From Herbaspirillum sp. DW155 (lineage in GTDB: Bacteria > Pseudomonadota > Gammaproteobacteria > Burkholderiales > Burkholderiaceae_D): a stretch of DNA of 64,000 nucleotides. The stretch is from positions 2,170,001 through 2,234,000 of the forward strand of contig NZ_AP029028.1 of assembly GCF_037076565.1 (NCBI RefSeq), given 5' to 3'. Under the pieces are notes generated by a model. That model saw only the letters and a list, made by a program, of their open reading frames with translations, was not told the origin of the DNA and did no database searches. Shown here one piece after another: positions 35,024 to 43,700 of the stretch. Position numbers and translations under genes: made by a program. Numbering within the stretch: position 1 is the first letter of the stretch; the number at the start of each line of letters is the position of its first letter.

Positions 35024-36727
35024 TTACAACACGTCGCTGGCGTGATCGGCCAGGCGCGAGCGTTCGCCGCGGGCCAGGGTGACATGCCCGCTGTGCGCCC
35101 AGCCCTTGAAGCGGTCGACCACATAGGTCAGGCCGCTGGAGCCTTCGGTCAGGTAGGGCGTGTCGATCTGGGCGATGTTGCCCAGGCAGACGATCTTGGT
35201 GCCGGGACCGGCGCGCGTGACCAGGGTCTTCATCTGCTTGGGCGTCAGGTTCTGGGCCTCGTCGATGATCAAGAACTTGTTCACGAAAGTACGGCCGCGC
35301 ATGAAGTTGAGCGACTTGATCTTGATGCGCGAGCGGATCAGGTCCTGGGTCGCGGCGCGACCCCATTCACCGGCATCGCCATCGGACTTGTTGAGCACCT
35401 CGAGGTTGTCGTCGAAGGCGCCCATCCAGGGGCCCATCTTCTCTTCTTCCGTACCCGGCAGGAAACCGATGTCTTCACCGACCGGCACCGTCACGCGGGT
35501 GACGATGATTTCGTTGTAGAGCTTGGTTTCCAGCACCTGTGCCAGGCCCGAGGCCAGCGCCAGCAGGGTCTTGCCGGTACCGGCCTGGCCCAGCAGGGTG
35601 ACGAAATCACACTCCGGGTTCATCAGCAGGTTCAGCGCGAAATTCTGCTCGCGGTTGCGTGCGGTGATGCCCCAGACGCTGTTCTTGGCATGGCCGAAGT
35701 CGCGCAGGGTCTGCAGCACGGCGGTCTTGCCGTTGATCTGCGTGACCTGGCCGTAGAAGGCCGGCTCGCCATTCTTGGGCTCGATGAAGACGAACTGATT
35801 GACCAGGAGCAAAGGCACATAGGGGCCGGTGACACGGTAGTAGGTATAGCTGCTGCCGTGACGGCTTTCCTGCCAGGACTCCATGCCCTTGCCGTGCTTG
35901 TTCCAGAAGTCATCCGGCAGTTGCTGGATGCCCGAGTACAGCAGATCGGTATCTTCCAGCACGTGGTCGTTGAAGTAATCTTCAGCGGGCAGGCCGATGG
36001 CACGCGCCTTCAGGCGCATGTTGATGTCCTTGGACACCAGCACCACCGGGCGTTCCGGATACTGCTGGTCCAGGGCTCGCACCACGCCCAGGATCTGGTT
36101 GTCGGCCTTGCCCTCGGGCAGGCCTTCGGGCAGGGCGGCGTTCTGCAGTTTGGTCTGGAAGTACAGGCGACCCTTGGCATCCTTGTTGCCCAGCTTGGAC
36201 AGGGGAATGCCCAGGTCGATCGAGTCCTCGGCCACGTCGGACACCAGCGCATCCAGCGAACGCGAGATCTGGCGCGCATTGCGGGCCACTTCGGACATGC
36301 CCTTCTTGTGGTTGTCCAGCTCTTCCAGCGTGACCATCGGCAGGTAGATGTCGTGCTCCTCGAAGCGGAACAGCGAGGTCGGATCGTGCATCAGCACGTT
36401 GGTATCGAGCACGAACAGCTTGGACTTGCCCAGCTTGTCAGCCACGCGGCTGGTGGGCGACTTGGGACGGACTTCGGCGCTCTTGGAAGCGGCTTTGGGT
36501 TTCTCGGCCACGGCGGCGGTCTTGCCGGTGATGCGCGCGCGCGGCGCGGTGACCTTGGTGTCGGAGACGTCGGCAACGGCAACTGCAACTTCTTGTGGTG
36601 CAACTACGGGAGCGGAGGTTTCAACGAGAGTGATGTTCGGTTTGACGGGCTTGTTGCGATCGGCCTTGGGATAGTCCTCGGGAGACAGCATCGAAGCTGG
36701 TTTGCTCGGCATTTTGGGCAGGGGCAT
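35024..36727 (-). CDS. phoH: PIN domain - PhoH family ATPase
   Basis: The protein (567 residues from MPLPKMPSKP at 36727, GAGG six bases upstream) has a disordered basic N-terminus of about 110 residues. A PIN-type nuclease domain follows (LFVLDTNVLMHDPTSLFRFEEHDIYLPMVTLEELDNHKKG), then a PhoH ATPase domain (Walker A LLGQAGTGKTLLA; FLIIDEAQNLTPKQMKTLVTRAGPGTKIV). This is the YlaK/PhoH2 architecture, proposed to be an RNA helicase-nuclease. An alternative ATG at 36757 adds ten residues. It shares a terminator with pit; a link to phosphate is only by family name. Confidence 0.92.
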   Translation of the reverse strand: MPLPKMPSKPASMLSPEDYPKADRNKPVKPNITLVETSAPVVAPQEVAVAVADVSDTKVTAPRARITGKTAAVAEKPKAASKSAEVRPKSPTSRVADKLGKSKLFVLDTNVLMHDPTSLFRFEEHDIYLPMVTLEELDNHKKGMSEVARNARQISRSLDALVSDVAEDSIDLGIPLSKLGNKDAKGRLYFQTKLQNAALPEGLPEGKADNQILGVVRALDQQYPERPVVLVSKDINMRLKARAIGLPAEDYFNDHVLEDTDLLYSGIQQLPDDFWNKHGKGMESWQESRHGSSYTYYRVTGPYVPLLLVNQFVFIEPKNGEPAFYGQVTQINGKTAVLQTLRDFGHAKNSVWGITARNREQNFALNLLMNPECDFVTLLGQAGTGKTLLALASGLAQVLETKLYNEIIVTRVTVPVGEDIGFLPGTEEEKMGPWMGAFDDNLEVLNKSDGDAGEWGRAATQDLIRSRIKIKSLNFMRGRTFVNKFLIIDEAQNLTPKQMKTLVTRAGPGTKIVCLGNIAQIDTPYLTEGSSGLTYVVDRFKGWAHSGHVTLARGERSRLADHASDVL

Positions 36728-37209
36728 CAGGACCTCGGAAGTGGATGAAGAAAACACCGCTTTGTCAGAGCGAACAGGTGAAGCAATACATCAGACAGCA
36801 AAGGGAGGGATCTTGCTGCGGGGCCGGGCATGCCAATGAAATCCTTGCCGCTGCCATGCAACGTACCGGACGATCCCGGACGGGGTGCAGACAGGGAGGA
36901 GGCGAGGGCTTGATTGGCCGGGACGGCGGGGAAAACCACTGCGCCAGCAGCGGGGTTGGCAAAGTAAAAAGTAAAAAAGCCGTTTCGGCAGGCCTCCGGC
37001 CTTAACCTGAAACGGCTCCCAGCAAACGTTTTTCTGTTTGAATTCAATGGCTTGTATCGTTTGACCGCATGTTTGGAACGCGTCGCAAGCACTTGCCAGG
37101 TGTCTGCGCCGCGGCCTGAATCAATGCCTGCTGTCGGGGCTCGCGCAGCAGCCGGGTAGGCCATTGCGCTGCAGCAACCGGACAGCCTGTCTCAGGTATC
37201 GAACTTCAT
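36728..37209. other. Non-coding gap between phoH and bcp
   Basis: About 480 bases separate the phoH start from the bcp stop. The segment contains the bcp terminator at 36973-37017 and, presumably, the phoH promoter. Short open frames here (for instance 36745-37005 on the plus strand) look like chance: no family resemblance and no ribosome site. Confidence 0.6.
36973..37017 (-). terminator. Terminator downstream of bcp
   Basis: AGCCGTTTC (36978-36986) pairs with GAAACGGCT (37009-37017), and an inner AGGCC / GGCCT stem caps it. On the minus strand it is followed by TTTTTTACTTTTTAC. It lies about 190 bases after the bcp stop. Confidence 0.8.
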
Positions 37210-37686
37210 TCAGGCCAGGGTTTTGATGAAGGCCAGCACCTCATCCACGTGTGCAGGAACCTTCACTCCACGCCATTCTTTCACCACTTTGCCTGCGGCG
37301 TCAATCACAAACGTGCTGCGCTCCACGCCACGTACCTGCTTGCCATACATGTTTTTCATCTTCATGACGTCGAACATGGTGCACAGGCTTTCATCGGGAT
37401 CGGAGATCAGCTCGAAAGGCATGCCCAGCTTGGCCTTGAAGTTTTCATGGGACTTCAGGCTGTCGCGGCTGATACCGAAGATTTCGGTATTGGCGGCCTG
37501 GAACTGCGGATGCAGGTCGCGGAACTGCATGCCCTCGGTGGTACAGCCGGGCGTGTTGTCCTTGGGATAGAAATACAGGACCAGGTTCTTGCCACGGTAG
37601 TCGGCGAGGTTGAAGGTCTTGCCACTGGTCATGGCGGCCGAGAAGTCCGGCACGGTCTTGTTCAGGAGGGATGGTCGGTCTGTCAA
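37210..37686 (-). CDS. bcp: Thioredoxin-dependent thiol peroxidase, Bcp/PrxQ type
   Basis: This 158-residue peroxiredoxin reduces hydrogen peroxide and organic peroxides. The active site TPGCTTEG carries the peroxidatic C48 with T45 nearby. E. coli Bcp has its resolving cysteine five residues further on; here that position is M53. The only other cysteine is C102 (ESLCTMFDV). The enzyme may therefore be a 1-Cys type or use C102. KVVKEWRGVKVPAHVDEVLAFIK is the usual C-terminus. It sits between arnD and its own terminator. Confidence 0.94.
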   Translation of the reverse strand: MTDRPSLLNKTVPDFSAAMTSGKTFNLADYRGKNLVLYFYPKDNTPGCTTEGMQFRDLHPQFQAANTEIFGISRDSLKSHENFKAKLGMPFELISDPDESLCTMFDVMKMKNMYGKQVRGVERSTFVIDAAGKVVKEWRGVKVPAHVDEVLAFIKTLA

Positions 37687-37758
37687 AGTGGCGCCCCGTA
37701 GGTGAAGTCTTGTTGGTGGAAGATTGGCCGGCCGGTTTGCACGGCCTGTGCGTGGCCC

Positions 37759-38805
37759 TTACATGGCCTGCACGATCATCTCGCCCGAACGGCCCGGCAA
37801 CTCGCCCCAGGCGATCGGCAGGATGGGCAGGACGTCATTCTTGATGCTCTCGTAGTAGTCGCCCATGGACACCAGTTCGTAGCCTTGGGCACGCCAGCCT
37901 GTGAGCAATCGTTCGAAAATGGGGCCGAGTTTCTGTCCTTCAAGTTCCGCGTGCAGGGTGAAGACGTGATCACGTGGTTCTTTGGTCAACTGAAGCAAAA
38001 ACTCAGCCGCATTGCCCGCATCGATCATCTTGCCGCCGATCTCGCGGCCCAGGATTTCATCCAGCGTGGGCAGGGTGGTCGGCAGTTGCACGCAGGACAG
38101 CGGCTTGCCGAAGGCCGAGAGGCGGTGCGGACCGGCATCGGCATCGGCCAGGCGGCCATCCTCGCGCAATTGCGAGCGGCCGTCGGACGAGTAGGCCATG
38201 CCGAACTGGTCCAGCTGGACGAAGGCATGCTCGTTCATCTGCCAGCCGGCCGCGCCGTGCGTGCGTGGCGCCTCGCCGAAGATTTCGCGGTAGCGTGCAT
38301 GGGACCGGTGCATGGTTTCCACCGTCCATTGGGCCTCGGCGGTGCGTACGTCGTCCTGCCAGACGCGATGGTCCCAGGTATGGATGCCGCATTCAAAGCC
38401 CGCTTCTCTGGCGGCACGCATGAAACCGGCACAGGTCTTGCCGATGTCGGGCGCGGGCAGCAGGGTGCCGTACATCAGGGTCTTCAAGCCGTAATGTTCC
38501 ACCACCGAGGTGCGCGAGACCTTGCTGAAGAAGCCGGGACGGAAGATCTGCTTCAGCGCCCACCCGGTGTGGTCGGGGCCGAGCGAAAAAAGGAACGTGG
38601 CGCCGGCATGGTGGCGGCGCAACTGCCGGATCAGGTTGGGGACGCCCACGCGGGTGCCGCGGTAAGTGTCGGCGTCGATCTTGAGAGTGAGTTTGGGCAA
38701 TTCGCTGGACCGGAAAAGAGGGTAATCGGCGGTGGTCCGCCATGTTCTGGGCGCTGCGCCGGGCAGTGGTCTGCGGCGGCGGATGACAAGTTGCGAGACT
38801 AGCAT
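37759..38805 (-). CDS. arnD: 4-deoxy-4-formamido-L-arabinose-phosphoundecaprenol deformylase ArnD
   Basis: ArnD removes the formyl group from undecaprenyl-phosphate-L-Ara4FN, the step that commits it to lipid A transfer. The polysaccharide-deacetylase fold shows LKIDADTYRGTRVGVPNLI, ATFLFSLGPDHTGW, GIHTWDHRVWQ (metal-binding histidines), GAAGWQ and LPTTLPTLDEILGR, all matching ArnD. The start is uncertain: ATG 38805 gives 348 residues, with about 35 N-terminal residues not found in ArnD. A TTG at 38700 (LPKLTLKID) would give the family length. It is separated from the other arn genes by a terminator. Confidence 0.92.
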   Translation of the reverse strand: MLVSQLVIRRRRPLPGAAPRTWRTTADYPLFRSSELPKLTLKIDADTYRGTRVGVPNLIRQLRRHHAGATFLFSLGPDHTGWALKQIFRPGFFSKVSRTSVVEHYGLKTLMYGTLLPAPDIGKTCAGFMRAAREAGFECGIHTWDHRVWQDDVRTAEAQWTVETMHRSHARYREIFGEAPRTHGAAGWQMNEHAFVQLDQFGMAYSSDGRSQLREDGRLADADAGPHRLSAFGKPLSCVQLPTTLPTLDEILGREIGGKMIDAGNAAEFLLQLTKEPRDHVFTLHAELEGQKLGPIFERLLTGWRAQGYELVSMGDYYESIKNDVLPILPIAWGELPGRSGEMIVQAM

Positions 38806-38906
38806 CCTGCGCGGGATAGAACAATATGCAGCGGCGCAGCATTGAGTGGCAATACAGGGTCAGCAAACGGATCTGTTCTGCATTCAAGCCGGCCGGGAAA
38901 TGAACA

Positions 38907-38938
38907 AAAAAGCAAAACCGCGCCGAAGCGCGGTTTGC
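38907..38938 (-). terminator. Terminator after the arn decarboxylase gene
   Basis: CCGCGC (38918-38923) and GCGCGG (38928-38933) pair around CGAA, extended by GCAAA / TTTGC. On the minus strand a run of T residues follows. It ends the arnT-to-decarboxylase transcript before arnD. Confidence 0.86.
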
Positions 38939-38963
38939 ATGGGACCAGCTGAGCGGCAGGCGA

Positions 38964-40019
38964 TCAGTCCATCAGCGCACGCGCCTGGGCCACCTGGCTG
39001 CGGTAGGCATCGAAGATGTTGCGCAGGGTGTCGGCCATGGTGGTCTTGGGCGCCCAGTTCAGTTCTTCGCAGGTATTGGTGATCTTGGGCACGCGGTTCT
39101 GCACGTCCTGGTAACCCTTGCCGTAGTAGGCGGCGGAGGTGGTCTCGACCAGCTGGACCTGCTTGGCCGTCTCGGCGTACTCCGGATACTCGGCGGCCAG
39201 CGTCAGCATCATGCCGGCCAGCTCCTTGATGGAGTAGTTGTTGGTCGGGTTGCCGATGTTGTAGATCTTGCCGGAAGCCACGCCGCCTTCGTTGGCGATG
39301 ATCTTCATCAGGGCGTCGATGCCGTCATCGATGTAGGTGAAGGCACGCTTCTGCTGGCCGCCGTCGACCAGGGAGATGTTCTCGCCACGGACGATGTGGC
39401 CGAAGAACTGGGTCACCACGCGCGAGGAACCTTCCTTGGGGGTATGGATCGAGTCCAGGCCGGCACCGATCCAGTTGAACGGACGGAACAGGGTGAAGTT
39501 CAGGCCCGATTCCATGCCGTAGCCCCAGATCACGCGGTCCATCAGCTGCTTGGCGCAGGAGTAGATCCAGCGCGGCTTGTTGATGGGGCCGCAGATCAGT
39601 TCGGATTCTTCCGGATCGAATTCCTCGTCATGGCACATGCCGTAGACTTCCGAAGTCGAGGGGAAGACCAGGTGCTTCTTGTACTTGGCGGCCGAACGCA
39701 CGATCGGCAGGTTGGCTTCGAAGTCCAGCTCGAACACGCGCAGCGGGGCGTTCACGTAGGTCGACGGGGTGGCGATGGCCACCAGCGGCAGGATCACGTC
39801 ACACTTCTTGACGTGGTATTCCACCCATTCCTGGTTGATGGTGATGTCGCCCTCGAAGAAGTGCATGCGCGACTTGTAGGCCTCGTTTTCCAGAATGTCG
39901 GTGATACGGTCGGTCATCATGTCCATGCCATAGACGTGCCAGTCCGTGGTTTCCAGGATGCGCTTGGACAGGTGGTGGCCGATGAAGCCGTTGACGCCGA
40001 GAATGAGGACTTTTTTCAT
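38964..40019 (-). CDS. arnA: UDP-glucuronic acid decarboxylase (ArnA C-terminal half)
   Basis: This 351-residue short-chain dehydrogenase equals the C-terminal half of enterobacterial ArnA, which oxidises and decarboxylates UDP-glucuronate to UDP-4-keto-pentose. The NAD motif is G8-x-x-G11-x-x-G14. The catalytic residues T122/S123/E124 (FPSTSEVYG) and Y153...K157 (YSCAKQ) correspond to E. coli T432/S433/E434, Y463 and K467. Further matches are FRPFNWIGAGLDSIHTPKEGSSRV and YYGKGYQDVQNRVPKI. The start is MKKVLILGVNG at 40019; the frame is open to 40142. The formyltransferase half is the separate gene just upstream. Confidence 0.94.
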   Translation of the reverse strand: MKKVLILGVNGFIGHHLSKRILETTDWHVYGMDMMTDRITDILENEAYKSRMHFFEGDITINQEWVEYHVKKCDVILPLVAIATPSTYVNAPLRVFELDFEANLPIVRSAAKYKKHLVFPSTSEVYGMCHDEEFDPEESELICGPINKPRWIYSCAKQLMDRVIWGYGMESGLNFTLFRPFNWIGAGLDSIHTPKEGSSRVVTQFFGHIVRGENISLVDGGQQKRAFTYIDDGIDALMKIIANEGGVASGKIYNIGNPTNNYSIKELAGMMLTLAAEYPEYAETAKQVQLVETTSAAYYGKGYQDVQNRVPKITNTCEELNWAPKTTMADTLRNIFDAYRSQVAQARALMD

Positions 40020-40048
40020 AATGTAGAGAGCTAGTGAATGGCCGGACT

Positions 40049-40966
40049 TCAGGAGGCCATGTATTTCAGGTAATTGTTGAGTGAAGCATCCTGATCGTTG
40101 ATCTGGATGTCCAGGATTTGCAGGAAGTTGCCATCGCCACAACGGGCGTACAGCTTGCCGCCTTCGAAGAACTTGTCTTGCGTACCATGGGCCCGCTGCA
40201 GCGCAGGATGGGCCGCTGGCGGAACCAGCCGGGTTCTCGTGACCGTAATTTTATCACCCGCGATTTCCTCGAAGGCGCCTGGATAGGGCGGAGCCACCGC
40301 GCGCACCAGATTATGGACTTCGCCGGCGGTACGGCGCCAGTCGATGCGGCCATCTTCGGGCTTGCGGCCGCTGAAGTAGCTGCCCTGCGACAAGTCATTG
40401 GGCAACTGGGGAGTATTGCCCGCCAGCATGGCCGGCAACACGTTCCAGAGCGTCATTTCGGCGGCCACCACGACCTTGCCAAATACTTCATGCGCAGTGT
40501 CGTCGGGCAGAATCGGCACGGCGGTCTGCGCCACGATGGCGCCCGCATCTGGCTTGACCGTCATTTCGTGCAGGGTGGCACCGGTTTCGATTTCGCCATG
40601 CAGCACCGCCCAGTTGATCGGCACGCGGCCACGATACTTGGGCAGCAGCGAGCCGTGCATGTTGTAGGCGCCGCGCCTGGCGCAGGCCAGGATTTCCGCC
40701 GGCAGCATATGGCGATAATAAAAACTGAAGATAAAGTCCGGCTGTGCGGCCTGCAGCTGGGCCAGCAACTGCGGAGAACGCGCATCCGCCGGGGTGATGC
40801 AGGTGATCCCGTGCTCGCGGCACAGGCCCGCCACCGAACCGAACCAGATGTTCTCGGTAGCGCTGTCTTCGTGGGTCACCACCAGCGAGACCTGCACGCC
40901 ACGGGCGAGCAAGACCTTCAGGCAGCGCACACCCACATCATGGTAAGCAAAGACGACGGCGTTCAT
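40049..40966 (-). CDS. arnA: UDP-L-Ara4N formyltransferase (ArnA N-terminal half)
   Basis: This 305-residue protein equals the N-terminal half of E. coli ArnA, which adds a formyl group from 10-formyl-tetrahydrofolate to UDP-L-Ara4N. The catalytic triad is conserved at the same numbers as in E. coli: N102, H104 (YNMHGSLLPKYRGRVPINWA) and D140 (TVKPDAGAIV). Its start overlaps the arnC stop by 4 bases, and the decarboxylase gene follows after 29 bases. So the two ArnA activities are made as separate polypeptides from adjacent genes. Confidence 0.94.
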   Translation of the reverse strand: MNAVVFAYHDVGVRCLKVLLARGVQVSLVVTHEDSATENIWFGSVAGLCREHGITCITPADARSPQLLAQLQAAQPDFIFSFYYRHMLPAEILACARRGAYNMHGSLLPKYRGRVPINWAVLHGEIETGATLHEMTVKPDAGAIVAQTAVPILPDDTAHEVFGKVVVAAEMTLWNVLPAMLAGNTPQLPNDLSQGSYFSGRKPEDGRIDWRRTAGEVHNLVRAVAPPYPGAFEEIAGDKITVTRTRLVPPAAHPALQRAHGTQDKFFEGGKLYARCGDGNFLQILDIQINDQDASLNNYLKYMAS

Positions 40967-41919
40967 AAGGCTTGCTTGTCTTCTGAAGAGGATTGCTCAA
41001 GGATGGCCTGCACCACATAGCGCGGGCGAGCCCGCACCTGCATGTAGATGCGGCCGATGTATTCGCCCAGCAGGCCTATGGAGAACAGGATCACGCCCAT
41101 CAGGAAGAAGGTGATCGCAAAGAGCGTAAACACACCGCCGACTTCGGCGCCGATCAGCAGGCGGCGCAGCACGATGAGGATGAACAGCGCGGCCGACGCG
41201 AACGACAGGCCGATCCCCAGCAGAGAGAAGAACTGCAGCGGCACCAGCGAGAAGCCGGTCACCAGGTCGAAATTGAGGCGGATCAGGCTGTAGAAGGAAT
41301 ACTTCGATTCGCCGGCCGAGCGTTCTTCATGCTCCACCACGATCTCGGTCGGGTTGCGCGAGAAGGTGTAGGCCAGGGCCGGCACGAAGGTATTGACTTC
41401 GCGGCAGCGGTTGACCAGATCGATGACGTTGCGGCCATAGGCGCGCAGCATGTTGCCCTGGTCGGTCATCTTGATGCGGGTGATCTTTTCGCGCAGGCGG
41501 TTCATGGCCTTGGAGGCATAGGTGCGCCAGGCCGAATCCTGGCGCTTGCGGCGGATCGAGCCCACGTAGTCGTAGCCCTCGCGCATCTTGGCCACCAGGT
41601 TGCCGATTTCCTCCGGCGGATTCTGCAGGTCGGCGTCCAGGGTCACCACGACTTCGCCGCGGGTGGCTTCGAAGCCGGCCATGATGGCCATGTGCTGGCC
41701 ATAGTTGCCATTGAAAAGCACCACGCGCGTCACATCGGGCCGCAGGCGGTACTGCTCGGCCAGGATGCCGGCGGAGCGGTCACGGCTGCCATCGTTGACG
41801 AAGATGACTTCGTAGCTGTAACCCAGGGCGTCCAGCGCCGGGTAGAGGCGCTCGAACAGTTTGGAGAGCCCGGATTCCTCGTTGTATACCGGGATGACGA
41901 CGGACAGTTCTGGTTTCAT
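40963..41919 (-). CDS. arnC: Undecaprenyl-phosphate L-Ara4FN transferase ArnC
   Basis: ArnC (318 residues) transfers L-Ara4FN from UDP to undecaprenyl phosphate at the inner membrane. It is a GT2 enzyme: PELSVVIPVYNEESGLSKLFERLYP, VNDGSRDRS, LDADLQNPPEEI and KMTDQGNMLRAY are conserved. Two C-terminal transmembrane helices follow (LVPLQFFSLLGIGLSFASAALFILIVL; FTLFAITFFLMGVILFSIGLLGEYIGRIY). The start MKPELSVV at 41919 is preferred to the open frame up to 41982. The 190-base gap to arnB shows nothing recognisable. Confidence 0.95.
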   Translation of the reverse strand: MKPELSVVIPVYNEESGLSKLFERLYPALDALGYSYEVIFVNDGSRDRSAGILAEQYRLRPDVTRVVLFNGNYGQHMAIMAGFEATRGEVVVTLDADLQNPPEEIGNLVAKMREGYDYVGSIRRKRQDSAWRTYASKAMNRLREKITRIKMTDQGNMLRAYGRNVIDLVNRCREVNTFVPALAYTFSRNPTEIVVEHEERSAGESKYSFYSLIRLNFDLVTGFSLVPLQFFSLLGIGLSFASAALFILIVLRRLLIGAEVGGVFTLFAITFFLMGVILFSIGLLGEYIGRIYMQVRARPRYVVQAILEQSSSEDKQAL

Positions 41920-42109
41920 CAAATATTGAAAATTGCTGGAATTACGTGGTGCCGGGGAGGGTGGACCCACCTCGACGGCCATAAATCAAAGGCCCGATGC
42001 GCCACGATCAGCTTCATCGCGGCGTTCAGGCCAGGGAGTGCATTGCTGAGAATTGTGAAAATGCAAATAAATCGAATTATGCCGAATTTCTTCACATAAT
42101 CCGCAAAAA

Positions 42110-43231
42110 TCAGCCGAGCACCGATTTTACCGTTTCAACCGAACGTTCAACGTCTTCTTTACTCATTGCATTGAACATGGGGAGCGAGACGATGCGCTGG
42201 CCGACTCGTTCGGCCACCGGGAACATGCCTTCCTTGAAGCCACGTTCACGATAGAGTTTGAGCAAATGAATGGCCGGGTAGTGGTAGCCGATGCCGATCT
42301 GCTTTTCCATCATCTTTTCCATGAAGGCGGCGCGGGTGATGCGCTCCGGCAGAACCAGCTGGAACATGTGCCAGTTGGAGTTCTCGAAGTCGGCCACCGG
42401 CAGCTGGGCGCCGTAGTTGGCCTCGAAGTCGCTGCCGAAGCAGGCGAAATAGTGGCGCGCCAGTTCCTTGCGGTGGGCGGTGACGGCATCCACATGGGCG
42501 AACTGGCCCAGGCCGATGGCGGCGGCCACGTCGGTCATGTTGAACTTGCCACCCAGCACGTCCACTTCGAGGCCGTCGAAGCCGCTGCGGGTGACGCCTT
42601 GCAGGCGGTATTTCTCGGCCAGGCGCGCTTCTTCGGCGTTGTTGAGGACCAGGAAACCGCCTTCGGAGCTGGTGATGTTCTTGTTGGCCTGCAGGCTGAA
42701 GGACACGAAATCGCCGAAGGCGCCGATGCGCTTGCCGTTCCAGGTCGAACCCAGCGCCTGGGCGGCGTCTTCCACCACGCGCAGCTGGTGTTTGGCGGCG
42801 ATGGCGTAGAGGCGGTCCATGTCCACCGGCAGGCCCGACAGGTAGACCGGGATGATGGCCCTGGTGCGCGGGGTGATGGCGGCTTCCAGTTTGTCCAGGT
42901 CGATGTTGCGGGTGACCGGATCGATGTCGGCAAAGACCGGGGTGGCGCCGGTTTCCAGGATCACGTTGGCGGTGGCCACCCAGGAGATCGGCGTGGTGAT
43001 GACTTCATCGCCGGGGCCGATGCCGGCGATGCGCAGGGCGATTTCCATCGTGCAGGTGCCGGAATTGAAGGTGCGCACGATGCGCCCGCCCAGGTAATCC
43101 GACAAGGCCTTTTCGAACGCCTGCACCTTGGGGCCGCTGGTGATCCAGCCCGAACGCAGCACCTCGCCGACGGCGGTGATGGTGGCTTCATCGATGGTGG
43201 GTTTGGCAAACGGAAGGAAGGGCAGGCTCAT
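42110..43231 (-). CDS. arnB: UDP-4-amino-4-deoxy-L-arabinose aminotransferase ArnB
   Basis: ArnB (373 residues) is a PLP enzyme of the DegT/DnrJ/EryC1 family that converts UDP-4-keto-pentose to UDP-L-Ara4N with glutamate. The PLP lysine is in LQANKNITSSEGG, with DAAQALGSTWNGKRIGAFGDFVSFS before it, and FNSGTCTMEIALRIAGIGPGDEVITTPISWVATAN near the N-terminus. GIGYHYPAIHLLKLYRERGFKEGMFPVAERV is the usual C-terminal segment. arnE lies 97 bases upstream. Confidence 0.94.
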   Translation of the reverse strand: MSLPFLPFAKPTIDEATITAVGEVLRSGWITSGPKVQAFEKALSDYLGGRIVRTFNSGTCTMEIALRIAGIGPGDEVITTPISWVATANVILETGATPVFADIDPVTRNIDLDKLEAAITPRTRAIIPVYLSGLPVDMDRLYAIAAKHQLRVVEDAAQALGSTWNGKRIGAFGDFVSFSLQANKNITSSEGGFLVLNNAEEARLAEKYRLQGVTRSGFDGLEVDVLGGKFNMTDVAAAIGLGQFAHVDAVTAHRKELARHYFACFGSDFEANYGAQLPVADFENSNWHMFQLVLPERITRAAFMEKMMEKQIGIGYHYPAIHLLKLYRERGFKEGMFPVAERVGQRIVSLPMFNAMSKEDVERSVETVKSVLG

Positions 43232-43328
43232 GGTGGAATCCGGTCAGACGAGGTTCAGGGGGGATGCGGCGCCGGGCAAGCGCGGCCGTTGCCGGCGCGC
43301 CGGGCGCACGGCAACTCGCTATTGTAAA

Positions 43329-43700
43329 TCAGCTTCGCGTCAGCAAGACCACGCCGACGATGATCACGCCAATGGCCAGCAGGCGTTGCAGGGAGATCGC
43401 CTCGCCCAGGAAGTACCAGGCGCCGATGGCGTTGATGATGTAGCCCAGCGAGAGCAGCGGATAGGCAATGGTCACGTCGACCCGCGACAGGCCGATGATC
43501 CATACGCCCACCGAGATCACGTAGCAGGACAGGCCGCCGATGATGGGCAGCTGGGTGGCCAGCTTGATGCCGGTGGAAAACCAGTTCTCGGCCGTCAGGT
43601 GGATCGCCCCAACGGCATTGGTGCCGGCCTTGAGCAGCAGTTGTGCAACAGCGTTCAGGCAGATGCCGACGAAGATGAAGCCAAAGGTCGTCAGGTTCAT
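43329..43700 (-). CDS. arnE: Small EamA/SMR-type flippase subunit, ArnE/ArnF-like
   Basis: This 123-residue protein has four hydrophobic segments and the SMR/EamA pattern (ICLNAVAQLLLKAGTNAVG near the N-terminus; VDVTIAYPLLSLGYIINAIGAWYFLGEAISLQRLLAIGVIIVGVVLLTR). ArnE and ArnF together flip undecaprenyl-phosphate-L-Ara4N across the inner membrane in enterics. Only one such gene is visible here. Its start overlaps the arnT stop by 4 bases. Confidence 0.85.
   Translation of the reverse strand: MNLTTFGFIFVGICLNAVAQLLLKAGTNAVGAIHLTAENWFSTGIKLATQLPIIGGLSCYVISVGVWIIGLSRVDVTIAYPLLSLGYIINAIGAWYFLGEAISLQRLLAIGVIIVGVVLLTRS

Noticed and set aside
36745..37005. Short plus-strand open frame in the phoH-bcp gap
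   Set aside because: It runs through the bcp terminator, shows no recognisable domain and has no Shine-Dalgarno sequence.
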